DNA of 64,000 nt from Flavobacterium seoulense (GCF_000695795.1 NZ_JNCA01000016.1:62001-126000); one strand, 5' to 3'. Positions 17,080 through 27,058 are shown, counted from the stretch's first letter. The notes: generated by a model from the letters alone, not told the origin. Numbers and translations are program-made.

Positions 17080-17643
17080 ATGACTGAAGAAATTGATTTT
17101 ATATTAGATAGTACGCAAGAATCTATGGAAGGTTCTATTGCTCACCTTGAAAAAGAATTTCTAAATATTCGTGCTGGAAAAGCATCTCCTGCTATGCTGG
17201 GAAGTGTTTTTGTAGATTACTACGGTTCTTCTACAGCACTTAATCAGGTGGCTAAAATTAGCGTTCCTGATGCAAGAACAATTACTTTGCAGCCTTTTGA
17301 AAAAAGTATGTTGCAAACTATTGAAAAAGCCATCATGATTGCTAATCTTGGGTTTAACCCAATGAACAACGGTGATGTAATCATTATTAGCGTTCCGCCA
17401 TTGACAGAAGATCGTCGTCGTGAGTTAGCAAAACAAGCTAAAGCTGAGGCCGAAGATGCTAAAATTGGAATCAGAAATGCCAGAAAAGATGCTAATACTG
17501 ACATTAAGAAACTAGAAAAAGAAGGAACTTCAGAAGATGTTTGCAAAAGTGCTGAAGAAGAAGTTCAAAATCTTACGAATAGTTTTATCAAAAAAATTGA
17601 CGAACTTCTTGCTCTGAAAGAAGCCGAAATTATGAAAGTATAA
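17080..17643 (+). CDS. frr: Ribosome recycling factor
   Basis: With EF-G, splits post-termination ribosomes. The 187 residues match the family length. Motifs include 'LNIRAGKASPAML' (about 27-39), 'VPDARTITLQPFEKSML', NLGFNPMNNGDVI, and 'PPLTEDRRRELAKQAK' in the second long helix. A hairpin with a T-tract follows at 17663-17718. Confidence 0.97.
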   Translation: MTEEIDFILDSTQESMEGSIAHLEKEFLNIRAGKASPAMLGSVFVDYYGSSTALNQVAKISVPDARTITLQPFEKSMLQTIEKAIMIANLGFNPMNNGDVIIISVPPLTEDRRRELAKQAKAEAEDAKIGIRNARKDANTDIKKLEKEGTSEDVCKSAEEEVQNLTNSFIKKIDELLALKEAEIMKV

Positions 17644-17662
17644 CTTTCTAAAAAACATATTT

Positions 17663-17718
17663 AAAATCCGTCCCGACGCTGTTTCTAAAAAGTTAAAACA
17701 GAACGAGACGGATTTTTT
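17663..17718 (+). terminator. frr terminator
   Basis: Arms 17663-17675 and 17704-17716 pair over 13 positions with one mismatch (AAAATCCGTC...GACGGATTTT), and a T-run follows. Confidence 0.7.
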
Positions 17719-17723
17719 ATTAC

Positions 17724-17731
17724 TACTTTTG
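17724..17731 (+). promoter_or_regulatory. -7 box for the DUF5686 gene
   Basis: TACTTTTG fits TAnnTTTG immediately after the frr terminator. The in-frame TTG at 17729 overlaps this box, supporting the downstream ATG at 17777 as the start. Confidence 0.5.
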
Positions 17732-17776
17732 CCATACCAAATTGCATTTTTTAGCGTTTTGACTCAAATAGCAACT

Positions 17777-20272
17777 ATGAAGCAGCTTTTATTGTTTTTC
17801 TTTTTCACGCTTTCGCTTCAGGCGCAATTTCAAATTAATGGAATTGTAAAGAAATCTAATTCGAATCAAGTCCTTCCTTTTGCTTCTATAACTACTGACA
17901 ATGGCAATTACAGCATTACCGATGTTGACGGAAAATTCAGTATCAATTCCGGTACGCCAATACTTTATTTTACTGTTTCATACATTGGCTATGCCAAAAC
18001 TAAAATCAGCATTCAAAAAAACACTGTTTTTTATAATGTTCAATTAAAAGAAACTACACAAAACTTAAACGAAATTGTAATTAATCCGGAAAACGCTGCT
18101 TTAGGAATTATTAAGAAAACAATTGCTCTAAAAGACAATAACGACCCCGAAAAAAGACTCAACAGTTTTGAATTTAAAACTTACAATAAACTAATTGTTT
18201 CGGCAAATCCTGATTCGATTGCTGCAGCAATTGACACGATTGTTGTACGAAGAACTAAAAAAGGGGTTTATTTTAAAATTGATTCGACCAATTATAAATT
18301 CAAATCAACGGTAAACAAACGTCACTTATTTCAAACCGAAAAAGTGTCGCAATATCAGTTTGCCAACAACAAATTAAAAGAGACTATTTTAGGAACTAAA
18401 ATGGCAGGATTAAAGCAACCGCTGTATGAAATCCTGACTTTTAATTTGCAAAATTTCTCTATTTATGATCCAAAATACGAGCTTTTTGAAACCAAATACA
18501 ACAGCCCGATAGCTAATAATTCGCTCAAAGATTACAACTATAAATTACTGGATACAGTAACTATTGACGATCGAAATACCTACATGATTTACTTTAAAAA
18601 CAAGAAGAAAAGTAAAGCCAAAGGTCTCGAAGGCATATTGTATATCGATCAGGAAAATTATGCTATTGCAAAAACGATTCTGCGCATCAGAGGATTATTA
18701 GACATTAGTTCTACTCATAATTTCAATTATCTACCAGAGGAAAACATCTGGTTTCCTAGTGATAAAAATTTCCAGATTATCAAAGGTAAAAATGATGATG
18801 ATATTAAAATCTTAGGTGGGACCATTCAGTTTGATGGCGACGTAGAACAGGATTTAAGCACCCGAAAAAAACAGCCCTCGGATTATATTTATTTACTTTC
18901 TGAAAGCAATAATTTCGATATAAAAAACAATACCAATATTCAGATTCCAAAACCTTATTATGCTGTTGAAATTGGTAAAAATGCTATAACTAAAGACGAA
19001 TCTTTTTGGGAAACCTATCGAAAAGACAGCATTGATATTCGAACCAAAAAAACCTACAGCGATTTAGACAGTATTGCCGTTCGAAAAAAAATTGCAAACC
19101 GTGTACAATTAGGAAAAAAAATCATCAATGGTTATTTACCAATTGGTTTTTTCGACATGGATTTACGAAAAATTTTCAGTTATAATAATTACGAAGGTTT
19201 TAGATTGGGCCTGGGCGGTGTAACAAATGACCGACTTTCGAAAGACTTTAGAATTGAAGGTTATTATGCTTACGGAACAAAAGACGGCATGTTTAAAGGA
19301 AGTTTGGGAGCAGCCGCAAAAGTAGACAAAAAAGCAAATTCATGGCTTGGAATTTCTTATACTGATGATGTTCGCGAAATTGCGAGTACTTCGTTTTCAA
19401 TCGAAAAAAAGCCTTTTAAAATTTACGATCCAAGACCTATTAACATTAGTACTTTTTACAATTATTTGAGTTGGAAAGCCTACTATGAAACCAAACAAAT
19501 TCCAAAAACTGAAAGTATCTGGGAAATTGCCCATAGTGAAATAGACCCAAAATTTAATTACGTATTTCTTAACAAGAACAATTTATACGATTATTATACC
19601 ATGACTACTGCCATGGTTTCTTTACAATGGAGCCCGTTTAGCGATTTTATGCTTACGCCTACCGGACGGATCGAAATCGAAAAACGTTTTCCTAAATTTA
19701 CTTTTCAGTACACGCAATCCCTGGGCAGATTATGGAATAATGATTTTGATTTCAGCAAGTTTGACTTTAAAACTGAATACGAAAAGAAATATTTAAGCGG
19801 ACAAAAAACCTCTTTATTACTTCAGGCGGGTTATGCTTTAGGCGATGTTCCGCTGACGCATTTGTACAATACTTCGCCTAATAATATTACCAAAGAAACT
19901 ATTATTCAAAGAATTACTTTTAGCGGAAAAAACAGTTTTGAAACCATGTTTTTCAATGAATTTTTCTCGAATAAATATGCGATGTTTCAATTCAAACACG
20001 CTTTTAACCGGGTAACTTTATTAAAAAAAATAAAACCATCCTTAGTCATTGTAACCCGAATGGCGTATGGAAATTTAGACAATCCAGAACAGCATTTAGG
20101 ATTAAATTTCAAAACTTTAGACAAAGGTTTTTTTGAATCCGGAATCGAATTGAATCAAATTTTTAATGGTTTAGGACTGACTACTTTTTTCCGTTATGGT
20201 CCTAATCAGTTACCAAAACTGGAAGATAATATCGCTATTAAATTAAGTTATGTGCTGAATCTAGGGTTTTAA
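17777..20272 (+). CDS. DUF5686 / CarboxypepD_reg-like outer-membrane protein
   Basis: Large envelope protein of 831 residues. ATG 17777 gives a clean signal peptide (MKQLLLFFFFTLSLQAQ); the in-frame TTG at 17729 lies in the -7 box TACTTTTG. Residues about 20-100 form a carboxypeptidase-regulatory-like beta-sandwich ('INGIVKKSNSNQVLPFASI', 'DVDGKFSI', 'SYIGYAKTKI'). The rest matches DUF5686, ending in a beta-rich barrel-like half with a terminal hydrophobic strand (LSYVLNLGF), consistent with outer-membrane insertion. It is not a SusC/TonB receptor, as no plug domain is seen. Function unknown. It converges on the antiporter gene, with a 4-bp overlap of the 3' ends. Confidence 0.85.
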   Translation: MKQLLLFFFFTLSLQAQFQINGIVKKSNSNQVLPFASITTDNGNYSITDVDGKFSINSGTPILYFTVSYIGYAKTKISIQKNTVFYNVQLKETTQNLNEIVINPENAALGIIKKTIALKDNNDPEKRLNSFEFKTYNKLIVSANPDSIAAAIDTIVVRRTKKGVYFKIDSTNYKFKSTVNKRHLFQTEKVSQYQFANNKLKETILGTKMAGLKQPLYEILTFNLQNFSIYDPKYELFETKYNSPIANNSLKDYNYKLLDTVTIDDRNTYMIYFKNKKKSKAKGLEGILYIDQENYAIAKTILRIRGLLDISSTHNFNYLPEENIWFPSDKNFQIIKGKNDDDIKILGGTIQFDGDVEQDLSTRKKQPSDYIYLLSESNNFDIKNNTNIQIPKPYYAVEIGKNAITKDESFWETYRKDSIDIRTKKTYSDLDSIAVRKKIANRVQLGKKIINGYLPIGFFDMDLRKIFSYNNYEGFRLGLGGVTNDRLSKDFRIEGYYAYGTKDGMFKGSLGAAAKVDKKANSWLGISYTDDVREIASTSFSIEKKPFKIYDPRPINISTFYNYLSWKAYYETKQIPKTESIWEIAHSEIDPKFNYVFLNKNNLYDYYTMTTAMVSLQWSPFSDFMLTPTGRIEIEKRFPKFTFQYTQSLGRLWNNDFDFSKFDFKTEYEKKYLSGQKTSLLLQAGYALGDVPLTHLYNTSPNNITKETIIQRITFSGKNSFETMFFNEFFSNKYAMFQFKHAFNRVTLLKKIKPSLVIVTRMAYGNLDNPEQHLGLNFKTLDKGFFESGIELNQIFNGLGLTTFFRYGPNQLPKLEDNIAIKLSYVLNLGF

Positions 20273-22542
20273 GGTTTTATAATAAGAACCGAAGAAATAT
20301 CAACTAACCAGTCAGTATCTGCCGCATCAAGAATATGTTTCCAGCTTTCGAGACTTATAATCATCAAATTTTGATTTTCTAAAAATTCTTTATTAATCGC
20401 GCGATCGTGCATAATCATAATATGATTTGGAGCAATTTGTTCAATTGATCGAATGGTTTCCTGGATATCACGCGTATTTTTTACTTCGCCTACAGCATCC
20501 AAAACCGTAATTTGAGAACCATTATTATTGATTAATTTTTTAGCATAATCCATTAAAAAGATATCTTCCTTTTTAAAAACAGGAATAAATACCCGATCGA
20601 TTTCTTCCAAATCCTTATCAATAAAAATTCCAACAGGCATTTTACTTTTGGCAATAATATGGCGTGTACTTTCGTCAAAAGGGGAGTTTTCAAACAATCC
20701 TTCTTTGCCTGTAAACTTATCAATCAATCGGTCAGGATTTACAATTTGAGTTGTAAAACCGAGAATCTTACCCAACAAAGTTCCGTCAAAAATAGATTGG
20801 CCTAAACCTACCAACAATAAATCATATTCGCCCTGATTTGCCGTATCAATAATATCAGTATCAATATCATTAGTTACTTTAAAAACGCTAACCACTTCCT
20901 GATTCAATGCCTGAGATTCTTTGATAATAGGCGCCAGCATTTTTCGCTCATAATCCTTTACATCAAACGAATGTATTTCGGTACTTAAAGAACAGTGCAT
21001 TGCTGCAATAATTGAACTATCGGCTTGTTTTTTAACTAAACCATTTGCAATCTTGAGTAATTTTTTTCCTTTTTCGGGACTGGAAAACGAAAATAAAATT
21101 TTGTATTTGCTCTTATTGCTAATTTCTTCCGGAATTATCGTCGCTTTATTTTTAAAGATAAAATCAATAAAATCTAAGGCTGGTCCTGTCATAAAAGTAG
21201 TTACTAATGCCATAATTACCATCATGGTAAAAATCTCCGTAGATAAAACACCTAAATCATAACCAATATTCAACACCACTAATTCCATTAAACCACGGGT
21301 GTTCATCAAAGCACCAATCGCTAAACTATCTTTCCAGCTTTGTCCAACAAATTTAGCAGCAAAGGCACTTCCAAAAAATTTCCCTACTACAGCCACAGCG
21401 ATAATAATTGCTGTAATTTTCCATAAATAAGGATCGTTGATTAAGCCTATTTGGGTACGCAAACCAGTAAATACAAAAAACAGCGGCAACAAAACAATGA
21501 TAGCAACATCTTCAACTTTTTCGATAAAAATGTTTCTAAACTTATTATTTTCAGGCATAATGGCTCCAGCCAAAAAAGCTCCGAACAAAGCGTGAATCCC
21601 AATTAATTCTGATGCATAAGCCGAAATTAAAAGCGTGATAAAGAAAATAGCCACTACTGGCTTATTCAGACTTTCGCGGGTGGAATTCAAATCGCCCACA
21701 CGTTTTAAAAACGGACGCACTATTTTCAACATTATAATTACATATAAAATCGCCAGTCCAATTACATATAGCGAACTGGTAAATGAACCCGCTTTTACAA
21801 TTGCAATTACAACTGCCAGAATACACCAGGCCGTGATATCATCAGCAGCGGCACAGGTTATAACAATAGTTCCCAGTTTTGTTTTTTGCATTTCGCGTTC
21901 CTGAACAATTCTGGCTAAAACGGGAAATGCGGTAATACTCATGGCAATTCCAATAAACATTCCAAAAGAAGAAAACTCCACGCCCATTGGCGCAAAAATG
22001 GGATAAATAAAATACGCCAGAGTGAGTCCTAAAGCAAACGGAATCACAATGCTGGCATGACTAATAACAACCGCATCATTAGCCTTATTTTTAAGCACTT
22101 TCAAGTCTAATTCCATCCCAATAACAAACATGAAAAAGATTAGTCCTATCTGACTTAAAAACTGTAAATTTCCTAAAGATTCATCAGGAAATAAGAGTTC
22201 TGAAAATTCCGGAAAATACATCCCGACTAATGATGGTCCAAGAACAATCCCTGCAATCATTTCCCCAATTACGGATGGTTGACCAATTTTTCTAAAAAGC
22301 CAGCCAAATAAACGTGCAACCAGTATAATAGTCACAATTTGAGCTAATAAAATAGCCAAAGGATGCTGTAAATTTTCGATCATCGAATGCAAAAAATCAT
22401 TCCAGTGATTGCTTTCTATTTTTTTAGGAACAATACCGCGACCTACTTCCAGAGAAGGTCCTATTGAAATCAACCAATATATTAAAGCGGTAAAACCACC
22501 GATAACAGTAATATAAAACAGAGAATTTTTGATGTTATTCAT
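20269..22542 (-). CDS. CPA2-type cation:proton antiporter with C-terminal Usp-like domain
   Basis: Predicted Na+ or K+/H+ exchanger of 757 residues. An N-terminal span is followed by a Na_H_Exchanger domain (about 55-440, some 12 spans; ITAFPVLARIVQE and AADDITAWCILAVV are typical). A soluble region (about 475-757) resembles tandem universal-stress-protein domains. A paralogue of equal length lies at 27059-29335. The gene overlaps a LytTR regulator by 4 nt, itself overlapping a LytS-type kinase, so expression is probably under that system. Ion specificity cannot be read from sequence. Confidence 0.9.
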   Translation of the reverse strand: MNNIKNSLFYITVIGGFTALIYWLISIGPSLEVGRGIVPKKIESNHWNDFLHSMIENLQHPLAILLAQIVTIILVARLFGWLFRKIGQPSVIGEMIAGIVLGPSLVGMYFPEFSELLFPDESLGNLQFLSQIGLIFFMFVIGMELDLKVLKNKANDAVVISHASIVIPFALGLTLAYFIYPIFAPMGVEFSSFGMFIGIAMSITAFPVLARIVQEREMQKTKLGTIVITCAAADDITAWCILAVVIAIVKAGSFTSSLYVIGLAILYVIIMLKIVRPFLKRVGDLNSTRESLNKPVVAIFFITLLISAYASELIGIHALFGAFLAGAIMPENNKFRNIFIEKVEDVAIIVLLPLFFVFTGLRTQIGLINDPYLWKITAIIIAVAVVGKFFGSAFAAKFVGQSWKDSLAIGALMNTRGLMELVVLNIGYDLGVLSTEIFTMMVIMALVTTFMTGPALDFIDFIFKNKATIIPEEISNKSKYKILFSFSSPEKGKKLLKIANGLVKKQADSSIIAAMHCSLSTEIHSFDVKDYERKMLAPIIKESQALNQEVVSVFKVTNDIDTDIIDTANQGEYDLLLVGLGQSIFDGTLLGKILGFTTQIVNPDRLIDKFTGKEGLFENSPFDESTRHIIAKSKMPVGIFIDKDLEEIDRVFIPVFKKEDIFLMDYAKKLINNNGSQITVLDAVGEVKNTRDIQETIRSIEQIAPNHIMIMHDRAINKEFLENQNLMIISLESWKHILDAADTDWLVDISSVLIIKP

Positions 22543-23267
22543 AATTCATTTTTTATTTTTTTCAAAAAATCAGCACGATAGGTTTCACTTAACAAGACGC
22601 TGCTGTTTTTCTCATTTTCATCTAAATGATGCAAAACAATTTCGGTGTGGTTAAAAAATTTAATAGCTTTTATCGCCACAATTTCCTTCTTGTTCACCCG
22701 ACAAAAATCAGCTTCAGGTAATTCTTTTAAAAGCGTATCAAAGTTAATATTCTTCAGGTTAAGTACGCTTCCGTCAGTCAAAAATACGGTTTTATCGCGG
22801 CTATCGCCCTGAGCCGTTTTGATATATGCAATTTGGTCAAAATACAACAAACTTTTACCTCTGTCAGTATTTAACTGAACAAATCTCCTGATACTAATCG
22901 TGTTATTTTTGAAACGTTCAAAAGCTTTAGAAACCGCTTTTTGCAATCGCTCTAAACGTACTGGTTTTGTAATATAATCTACAGCATCAATGGTAAAAGC
23001 ATCGGCAGCATAATCTTTGTATGCTGTACAAAAAATCACCATTTTATCCTGAACTAAACTTGCCAAATACAATCCGTCAATTCCTGGCATTTCGATATCA
23101 GTAATTAATAAATCAAAATCGAGATTAGGAATTTCGGCTAAAAGTTTCTCCGGATCATTGAACGTTTTGATAATTTCTACTTCGGGAATTTGTTCGCAAA
23201 GCATTTTCAAATACGTTAAGCCGGGCAACTCATCATCTAGCAGCAAGCATTTCAGTTTTGTAGTCAA
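22539..23267 (-). CDS. LytTR-family response regulator
   Basis: Transcription regulator of 242 residues. The receiver domain (about 5-120) has acidic residues DDE at 11-13, the phosphorylatable Asp57 in LLITDIEMPG, and Lys in YITKPV. The LytTR DNA-binding domain (about 140-240) includes 'LYFDQIAYIKTAQGD' and 'FCRVNKKEIVAIKAI'. It overlaps the kinase gene by 35 nt and the antiporter gene by 4 nt, so the three are tightly coupled. The target is probably the operon itself, by analogy with other LytTR systems. Confidence 0.93.
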   Translation of the reverse strand: MTTKLKCLLLDDELPGLTYLKMLCEQIPEVEIIKTFNDPEKLLAEIPNLDFDLLITDIEMPGIDGLYLASLVQDKMVIFCTAYKDYAADAFTIDAVDYITKPVRLERLQKAVSKAFERFKNNTISIRRFVQLNTDRGKSLLYFDQIAYIKTAQGDSRDKTVFLTDGSVLNLKNINFDTLLKELPEADFCRVNKKEIVAIKAIKFFNHTEIVLHHLDENEKNSSVLLSETYRADFLKKIKNEL

Positions 23268-23991
23268 GTAAATTAATCTTTAAATGGGCAATATAAATAT
23301 CGTTTTCTATGAATTTTTCGAGCTTGAAATTATTTCTGTAAATAATTTTCAAACGCTGTTCTAAGGTAGTGTTTCCTATTCCACTTCGTTCTTTTTTCAG
23401 GATTTTTTTATCCGAAATTTTATTCGAAACCGTCATCGAAAAAGTATTGTCTTTAAATTCAAAAAACACCGAAATAAAAGCATCTGGACTTTGCAAATCG
23501 GCATGTTTAAAGGCATTTTCGATTAGATCTATCGAAATTAAAGGTGCCAACAAAGACTGATGGTACAATTTATCTTCAAAATGAATGTTGGTTTTCACTT
23601 TTAATTCGAAAAGCGGACTGATCTTGATTTTGTTAATTTCGATTAAATTCAGTGCAAAATCAATTTCTTCTTTTGGAGTGACAAATTTTTTCTTGCTTTC
23701 GTACAAAATATAATCCAAAACATTGGCTAATTTATCAAGAGCAAAATAAGTTTGGTACGCATGTGACTGAATCGAATTGAGAATATTTTTAAAAAGATGC
23801 GGATTCAATTTGGATTCTAAAGTTTCCAGCTGCAGGTCATTAACTTTCATTTCGAGCGCAAAAAAACTTTTTTGAGCCTCATTTTTTTCTTTTCGGGTTT
23901 GAATTAATTGGTAAATCATAAAACCAATAATTACTACCAAAAGTAAAATGATGATTAAAAGAATAAAAGTAATGTTATAGTTTTTTTGCAT
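23233..23991 (-). CDS. LytS-type sensor histidine kinase
   Basis: Short kinase of 252 residues. It has one N-terminal membrane span (about 8-28), a coiled-coil helix (about 30-60), the His_kinase phospho-acceptor motif KLNPHLFKNILNSIQ (about 61-75) and an abbreviated ATPase domain with N-box IENAFKHA and a G-box RSGIGNTTLEQRL. No extracellular sensor domain is present, so the signal may be sensed in the membrane or by a partner. It begins 18 nt after the SMR exporter gene and overlaps the LytTR gene by 35 nt. Confidence 0.9.
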   Translation of the reverse strand: MQKNYNITFILLIIILLLVVIIGFMIYQLIQTRKEKNEAQKSFFALEMKVNDLQLETLESKLNPHLFKNILNSIQSHAYQTYFALDKLANVLDYILYESKKKFVTPKEEIDFALNLIEINKIKISPLFELKVKTNIHFEDKLYHQSLLAPLISIDLIENAFKHADLQSPDAFISVFFEFKDNTFSMTVSNKISDKKILKKERSGIGNTTLEQRLKIIYRNNFKLEKFIENDIYIAHLKINLLDYKTEMLAAR

Positions 23992-24009
23992 ATTGATTTT
24001 GGCTAGGTT

Positions 24010-24339
24010 TTAATGACTAGACACAAACTTTAACCCAATAATGGATGCAATAAGTGTTACTATAAAAAACAATCGCCAGAAAGTAGCGGGTTCTTTAAAA
24101 ACAAAAATTCCAACAAGTACAGTACCTACAGCGCCAATTCCTGTCCAAACCGCATAAGCAGTCCCGATAGGTAATTCCTGTGTGGCTTTGTACAATAAAA
24201 ACATACTTGTGGTTAAACTCAGTAAAAATCCTATCATCCAATAGACGGATTCTGCCCCGGCAGTTTCTTTGGCTTTGCCAAGACAAGAAGCAAAAGCAAC
24301 TTCAAACAAACCTCCTATTATCAATAATAACCAACTCAT
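24010..24339 (-). CDS. SMR family small exporter, SugE/Gdx-like
   Basis: Four-span small multidrug resistance protein of 109 residues. The essential membrane Glu13 is in the segment GGLFEVAFA. The third helix phrase 'LPIGTAYAVWTGIGAVGT' is diagnostic for SMR. The first helix resembles the SugE/Gdx guanidinium exporters more than EmrE, but I cannot settle the substrate. It is 18 nt upstream of the LytS-type kinase, so all four genes (SMR, kinase, regulator, antiporter) could share a transcript. No guanidine riboswitch was recognised in the 135-nt gap upstream. Confidence 0.88.
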   Translation of the reverse strand: MSWLLLIIGGLFEVAFASCLGKAKETAGAESVYWMIGFLLSLTTSMFLLYKATQELPIGTAYAVWTGIGAVGTVLVGIFVFKEPATFWRLFFIVTLIASIIGLKFVSSH

Positions 24340-24447
24340 GTTTTCTGATTTTTTTTACAATTACAAAGATGCTAAAAAACTAGCCTAAAAAAACCTAAAT
24401 TTAATTTAAAATTTACAAATAAACCGCTCCTTTGCTGTGGTTTTTAA

Positions 24448-24455
24448 TACATTTG
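24448..24455 (+). promoter_or_regulatory. -7 box for the RND/MMPL gene
   Basis: TACATTTG fits TAnnTTTG, 19 nt before the ATG at 24475. Confidence 0.5.
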
Positions 24456-24474
24456 CAGCCTTTAAATAGCAGTT

Positions 24475-26907
24475 ATGATTAAGTGGTTTAGTTTGGGATT
24501 TTGGGAGTTAATCGCTCGCGTTGTTCTTCGAAATAAAATTTTAATGTTATCGATTATTGTTGCGATAACTGTCTTTTTAAGTATGCAATGGAAAAACATC
24601 CATTTCACTTTTACAGAAGCCAATATGTTACCTGATGACAACATTGCTAATGTTGAATACAATGCGTTCTTAGATAAATTTGGCGAAGAAGGAAATCTGG
24701 TCATCATAGGTGTAAAAGACAATACTTTTTTTACTCCAAAAGCTTACAAAGCCTGGAATACTTTGATGACAGAAATCAAAAAAGATAAGGCTATCGATCT
24801 TGTGGTTTCACTAAACGATTTAAAAAAACTTCAAAAAAACGATTCGCTTCAAAAATTTGAATTGGTTTCTTTTATTGACCAAAGCAAAACAGTTGACAAA
24901 ACTTATCTTGAAAATGTAAAAAAAGAACTTTTCAACGATATGCCTTTTTACGAAGGATTATTGTTCAACAAGCGTTCAGGAAGTATTCGCTCAGCGATTT
25001 ACATGGACAAGAAAATTGTAAATACTAAAGCGCGTAAAGAATACATTTTAGACAAATTAGTTCCTGCGATAGAAAAATTCGAAAAAGACACGAATATTGA
25101 TTTGCGTGTTTCGGGAATGCCGTACATCCGAACAATGAATGCGCAAACGATTACTGACGAAATTAGTGTTTTTATTGGCGCTTCCTTATTAGTGACTTCG
25201 CTGTTATTTTTCTTCTTTTTCAGAAGTTTTAGAGCCACTTTAATTTCGATTGTAATTGTAATTATCGGAGTTATGTGGTCTTTTGGATTCTTAGGATTAT
25301 TCAACTACGAAATTACCGTTTTAACCGCTTTAGTTCCTTCGTTAATTATCGTAATCGGGATTCCGAATTGTATTTTCCTTACCAATAAATACCATCAGGA
25401 ATACAAAGTACATCGCAACAAAGTGAAGGCTTTACAAAGGGTAACGACTAAAATTGGTATGGCTACATTGATGACCAATGTTACTACCGCTATTGGTTTT
25501 TTCACCTTTGTTTCTTCGAATAATAAATTGCTTATAGAGTTTGGAAACGTAACTTCCATCAACATTATGGCATTGTTCTTTTTGTGCATTATCGTAATTC
25601 CTATTTTCCATAGTTATATTCCGGCACCAAAAGACCGACATATTGAACACCTGGATCGTGGTTCGGTAAAAAGCTTTATGGACTGGATTTTACGTAATGT
25701 AAAAAACAATCGTTTTTCTATTTATGTGGTTGCGATTTCGCTGCTTGTTATTAGCATTATCGGGATTTACAAAATGCGAATTTCGGGCAGTTTGATTGAA
25801 GATATGCCTAAAAAAGAAGACTTTTTCCAGGATATTGTTTTCTTCGAAAATGAATTTGACGGTGTAATGCCTCTAGAAATTATGATTGACACCAAGCATA
25901 AAAAAGGTGTTATGAAATTGTCTACGCTAAAGCGAATGGATGAACTGGAACAGGCAATTACTGAAATTCCCGAATTATCTAAACCTATTTCGATTGTTAA
26001 TTTAGTTAAATATTCAAAACAGGCTTACTATAACGGAAATCCGGAATATTATGATTTACCTACTTCACAGGAACAAGGTTTCATTTTGTCTTATGCCAAA
26101 AATGCGACTAAAAATTCCAAAGATAATTTAATGAAAAGTTATGTGGATTCAACTGGACAATTCGCCCGAATCACGACTTTTATGCGAGATGATAACGGAG
26201 GAGCAATTCCTAAAATTGAAGCCGAAATTAGAAAAGAAGCGGATAAAATTTTCCCGCCAGACCGCTACAATGTAACTATTACCGGAAAAGCATTGGTATT
26301 CCAGAAAGGAACCGGTTATTTACTGGACAATTTACTTTCGTCACTGGTTTTTGCCTTTTTCTTAACGGCACTTTTAATTGGGTTTATGTTCCGATCAGGA
26401 AAAATGATTTTAGTTTCTATTATTCCTAATTTATTGCCGTTGATGTTAACCGCAGGAATCATGGGCTTTTTAGACATTCCGTTAAAACCATCAACGATAT
26501 TAGTATTCGGAATTGCATTTGGACTTTCAGTTGATGATACTGTTCGATTCCTGGCTCAATACCGAGAAGAATTAAAAAAGAACAACTGGAAAATCCGTAA
26601 GTCAGTTTATGCCACTTTTAACGATGCCGGATTAAGTATGTTCTATACTTCGATTGTATTGTTCTTTGGATTTTCGGTATTTATGCTTTCTAGTTTTGGA
26701 GGAACCATCGCTTTAGGAGGATTAATTTCGATTACCTTATTATTCGGAATGTTATCTAATTTAATGTTACTGCCTTCACTAGTATTAACATTGAATAAAA
26801 CATTGGCCAACGAACAGGAATTTATCGAACCAAAAATTGATATTATTGAGCACAGCGATGAAGAAATTGATGCGCTGGATAATTCAAAAGAAAAGGAGAC
26901 AAAATAA
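24475..26907 (+). CDS. RND/MMPL family exporter
   Basis: Inner-membrane transporter of 810 residues with the two-fold MMPL layout: span 1 (about 20-38), a large periplasmic domain, five spans (about 225-375), a second periplasmic domain, and five final spans (about 610-770). The TM4 motif region reads FGIAFGLSVDDTVRFLAQYRE, with paired acidic residues expected for proton relay. A charged tail of about 30 residues ends the protein. No membrane-fusion or outer-membrane partner is nearby, which fits the hydrophobe/lipid-exporter branch rather than drug efflux. The substrate is unknown. Confidence 0.88.
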   Translation: MIKWFSLGFWELIARVVLRNKILMLSIIVAITVFLSMQWKNIHFTFTEANMLPDDNIANVEYNAFLDKFGEEGNLVIIGVKDNTFFTPKAYKAWNTLMTEIKKDKAIDLVVSLNDLKKLQKNDSLQKFELVSFIDQSKTVDKTYLENVKKELFNDMPFYEGLLFNKRSGSIRSAIYMDKKIVNTKARKEYILDKLVPAIEKFEKDTNIDLRVSGMPYIRTMNAQTITDEISVFIGASLLVTSLLFFFFFRSFRATLISIVIVIIGVMWSFGFLGLFNYEITVLTALVPSLIIVIGIPNCIFLTNKYHQEYKVHRNKVKALQRVTTKIGMATLMTNVTTAIGFFTFVSSNNKLLIEFGNVTSINIMALFFLCIIVIPIFHSYIPAPKDRHIEHLDRGSVKSFMDWILRNVKNNRFSIYVVAISLLVISIIGIYKMRISGSLIEDMPKKEDFFQDIVFFENEFDGVMPLEIMIDTKHKKGVMKLSTLKRMDELEQAITEIPELSKPISIVNLVKYSKQAYYNGNPEYYDLPTSQEQGFILSYAKNATKNSKDNLMKSYVDSTGQFARITTFMRDDNGGAIPKIEAEIRKEADKIFPPDRYNVTITGKALVFQKGTGYLLDNLLSSLVFAFFLTALLIGFMFRSGKMILVSIIPNLLPLMLTAGIMGFLDIPLKPSTILVFGIAFGLSVDDTVRFLAQYREELKKNNWKIRKSVYATFNDAGLSMFYTSIVLFFGFSVFMLSSFGGTIALGGLISITLLFGMLSNLMLLPSLVLTLNKTLANEQEFIEPKIDIIEHSDEEIDALDNSKEKETK

Positions 26908-26970
26908 AAATCAAACTTAATTTATCATTAAGAAATTAAGCTTAAATCTCTTAACAGCTTAATGGTTTTA
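26908..26970. repeat. TTAATGGT-family repeat downstream of the RND gene
   Basis: CTTAAATCTCTTAACAGCTTAATGG (26941-26965, plus flank) resembles the right half of the modA-proximal inverted repeat (11240-11266). Its left partner (ATCATTAAG...ATTAAG) is degenerate. Confidence 0.5.
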
Positions 26971-26998
26971 TAGATTTCTTCAGTAAAATCTGTTTAAT

Positions 26999-27040
26999 AA
27001 AAAAGCACAGTCTAAAAGTAATTTCGGACTGTGCTTTTTT
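26999..27040. terminator. Bidirectional terminator between the RND gene and antiporter 2
   Basis: Perfect 14-bp inverted repeat, arms 26999-27012 and 27027-27040 (AAAAAAGCACAGTC and complement), with A- and T-tracts on the outer sides, between converging genes. Confidence 0.85.
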
Positions 27041-27058
27041 ATTAATACTGAGTAGGTT

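Noticed and set aside
23233..23267. Frameshift fusing the LytS kinase and LytTR regulator
   Set aside because: Both proteins have complete ends and domains; the 35-nt overlap is normal translational coupling.
24340..24474. Guanidine riboswitch before the SMR exporter gene
   Set aside because: No conserved guanidine-I/II/III motif was visible in the short AT-rich gap.
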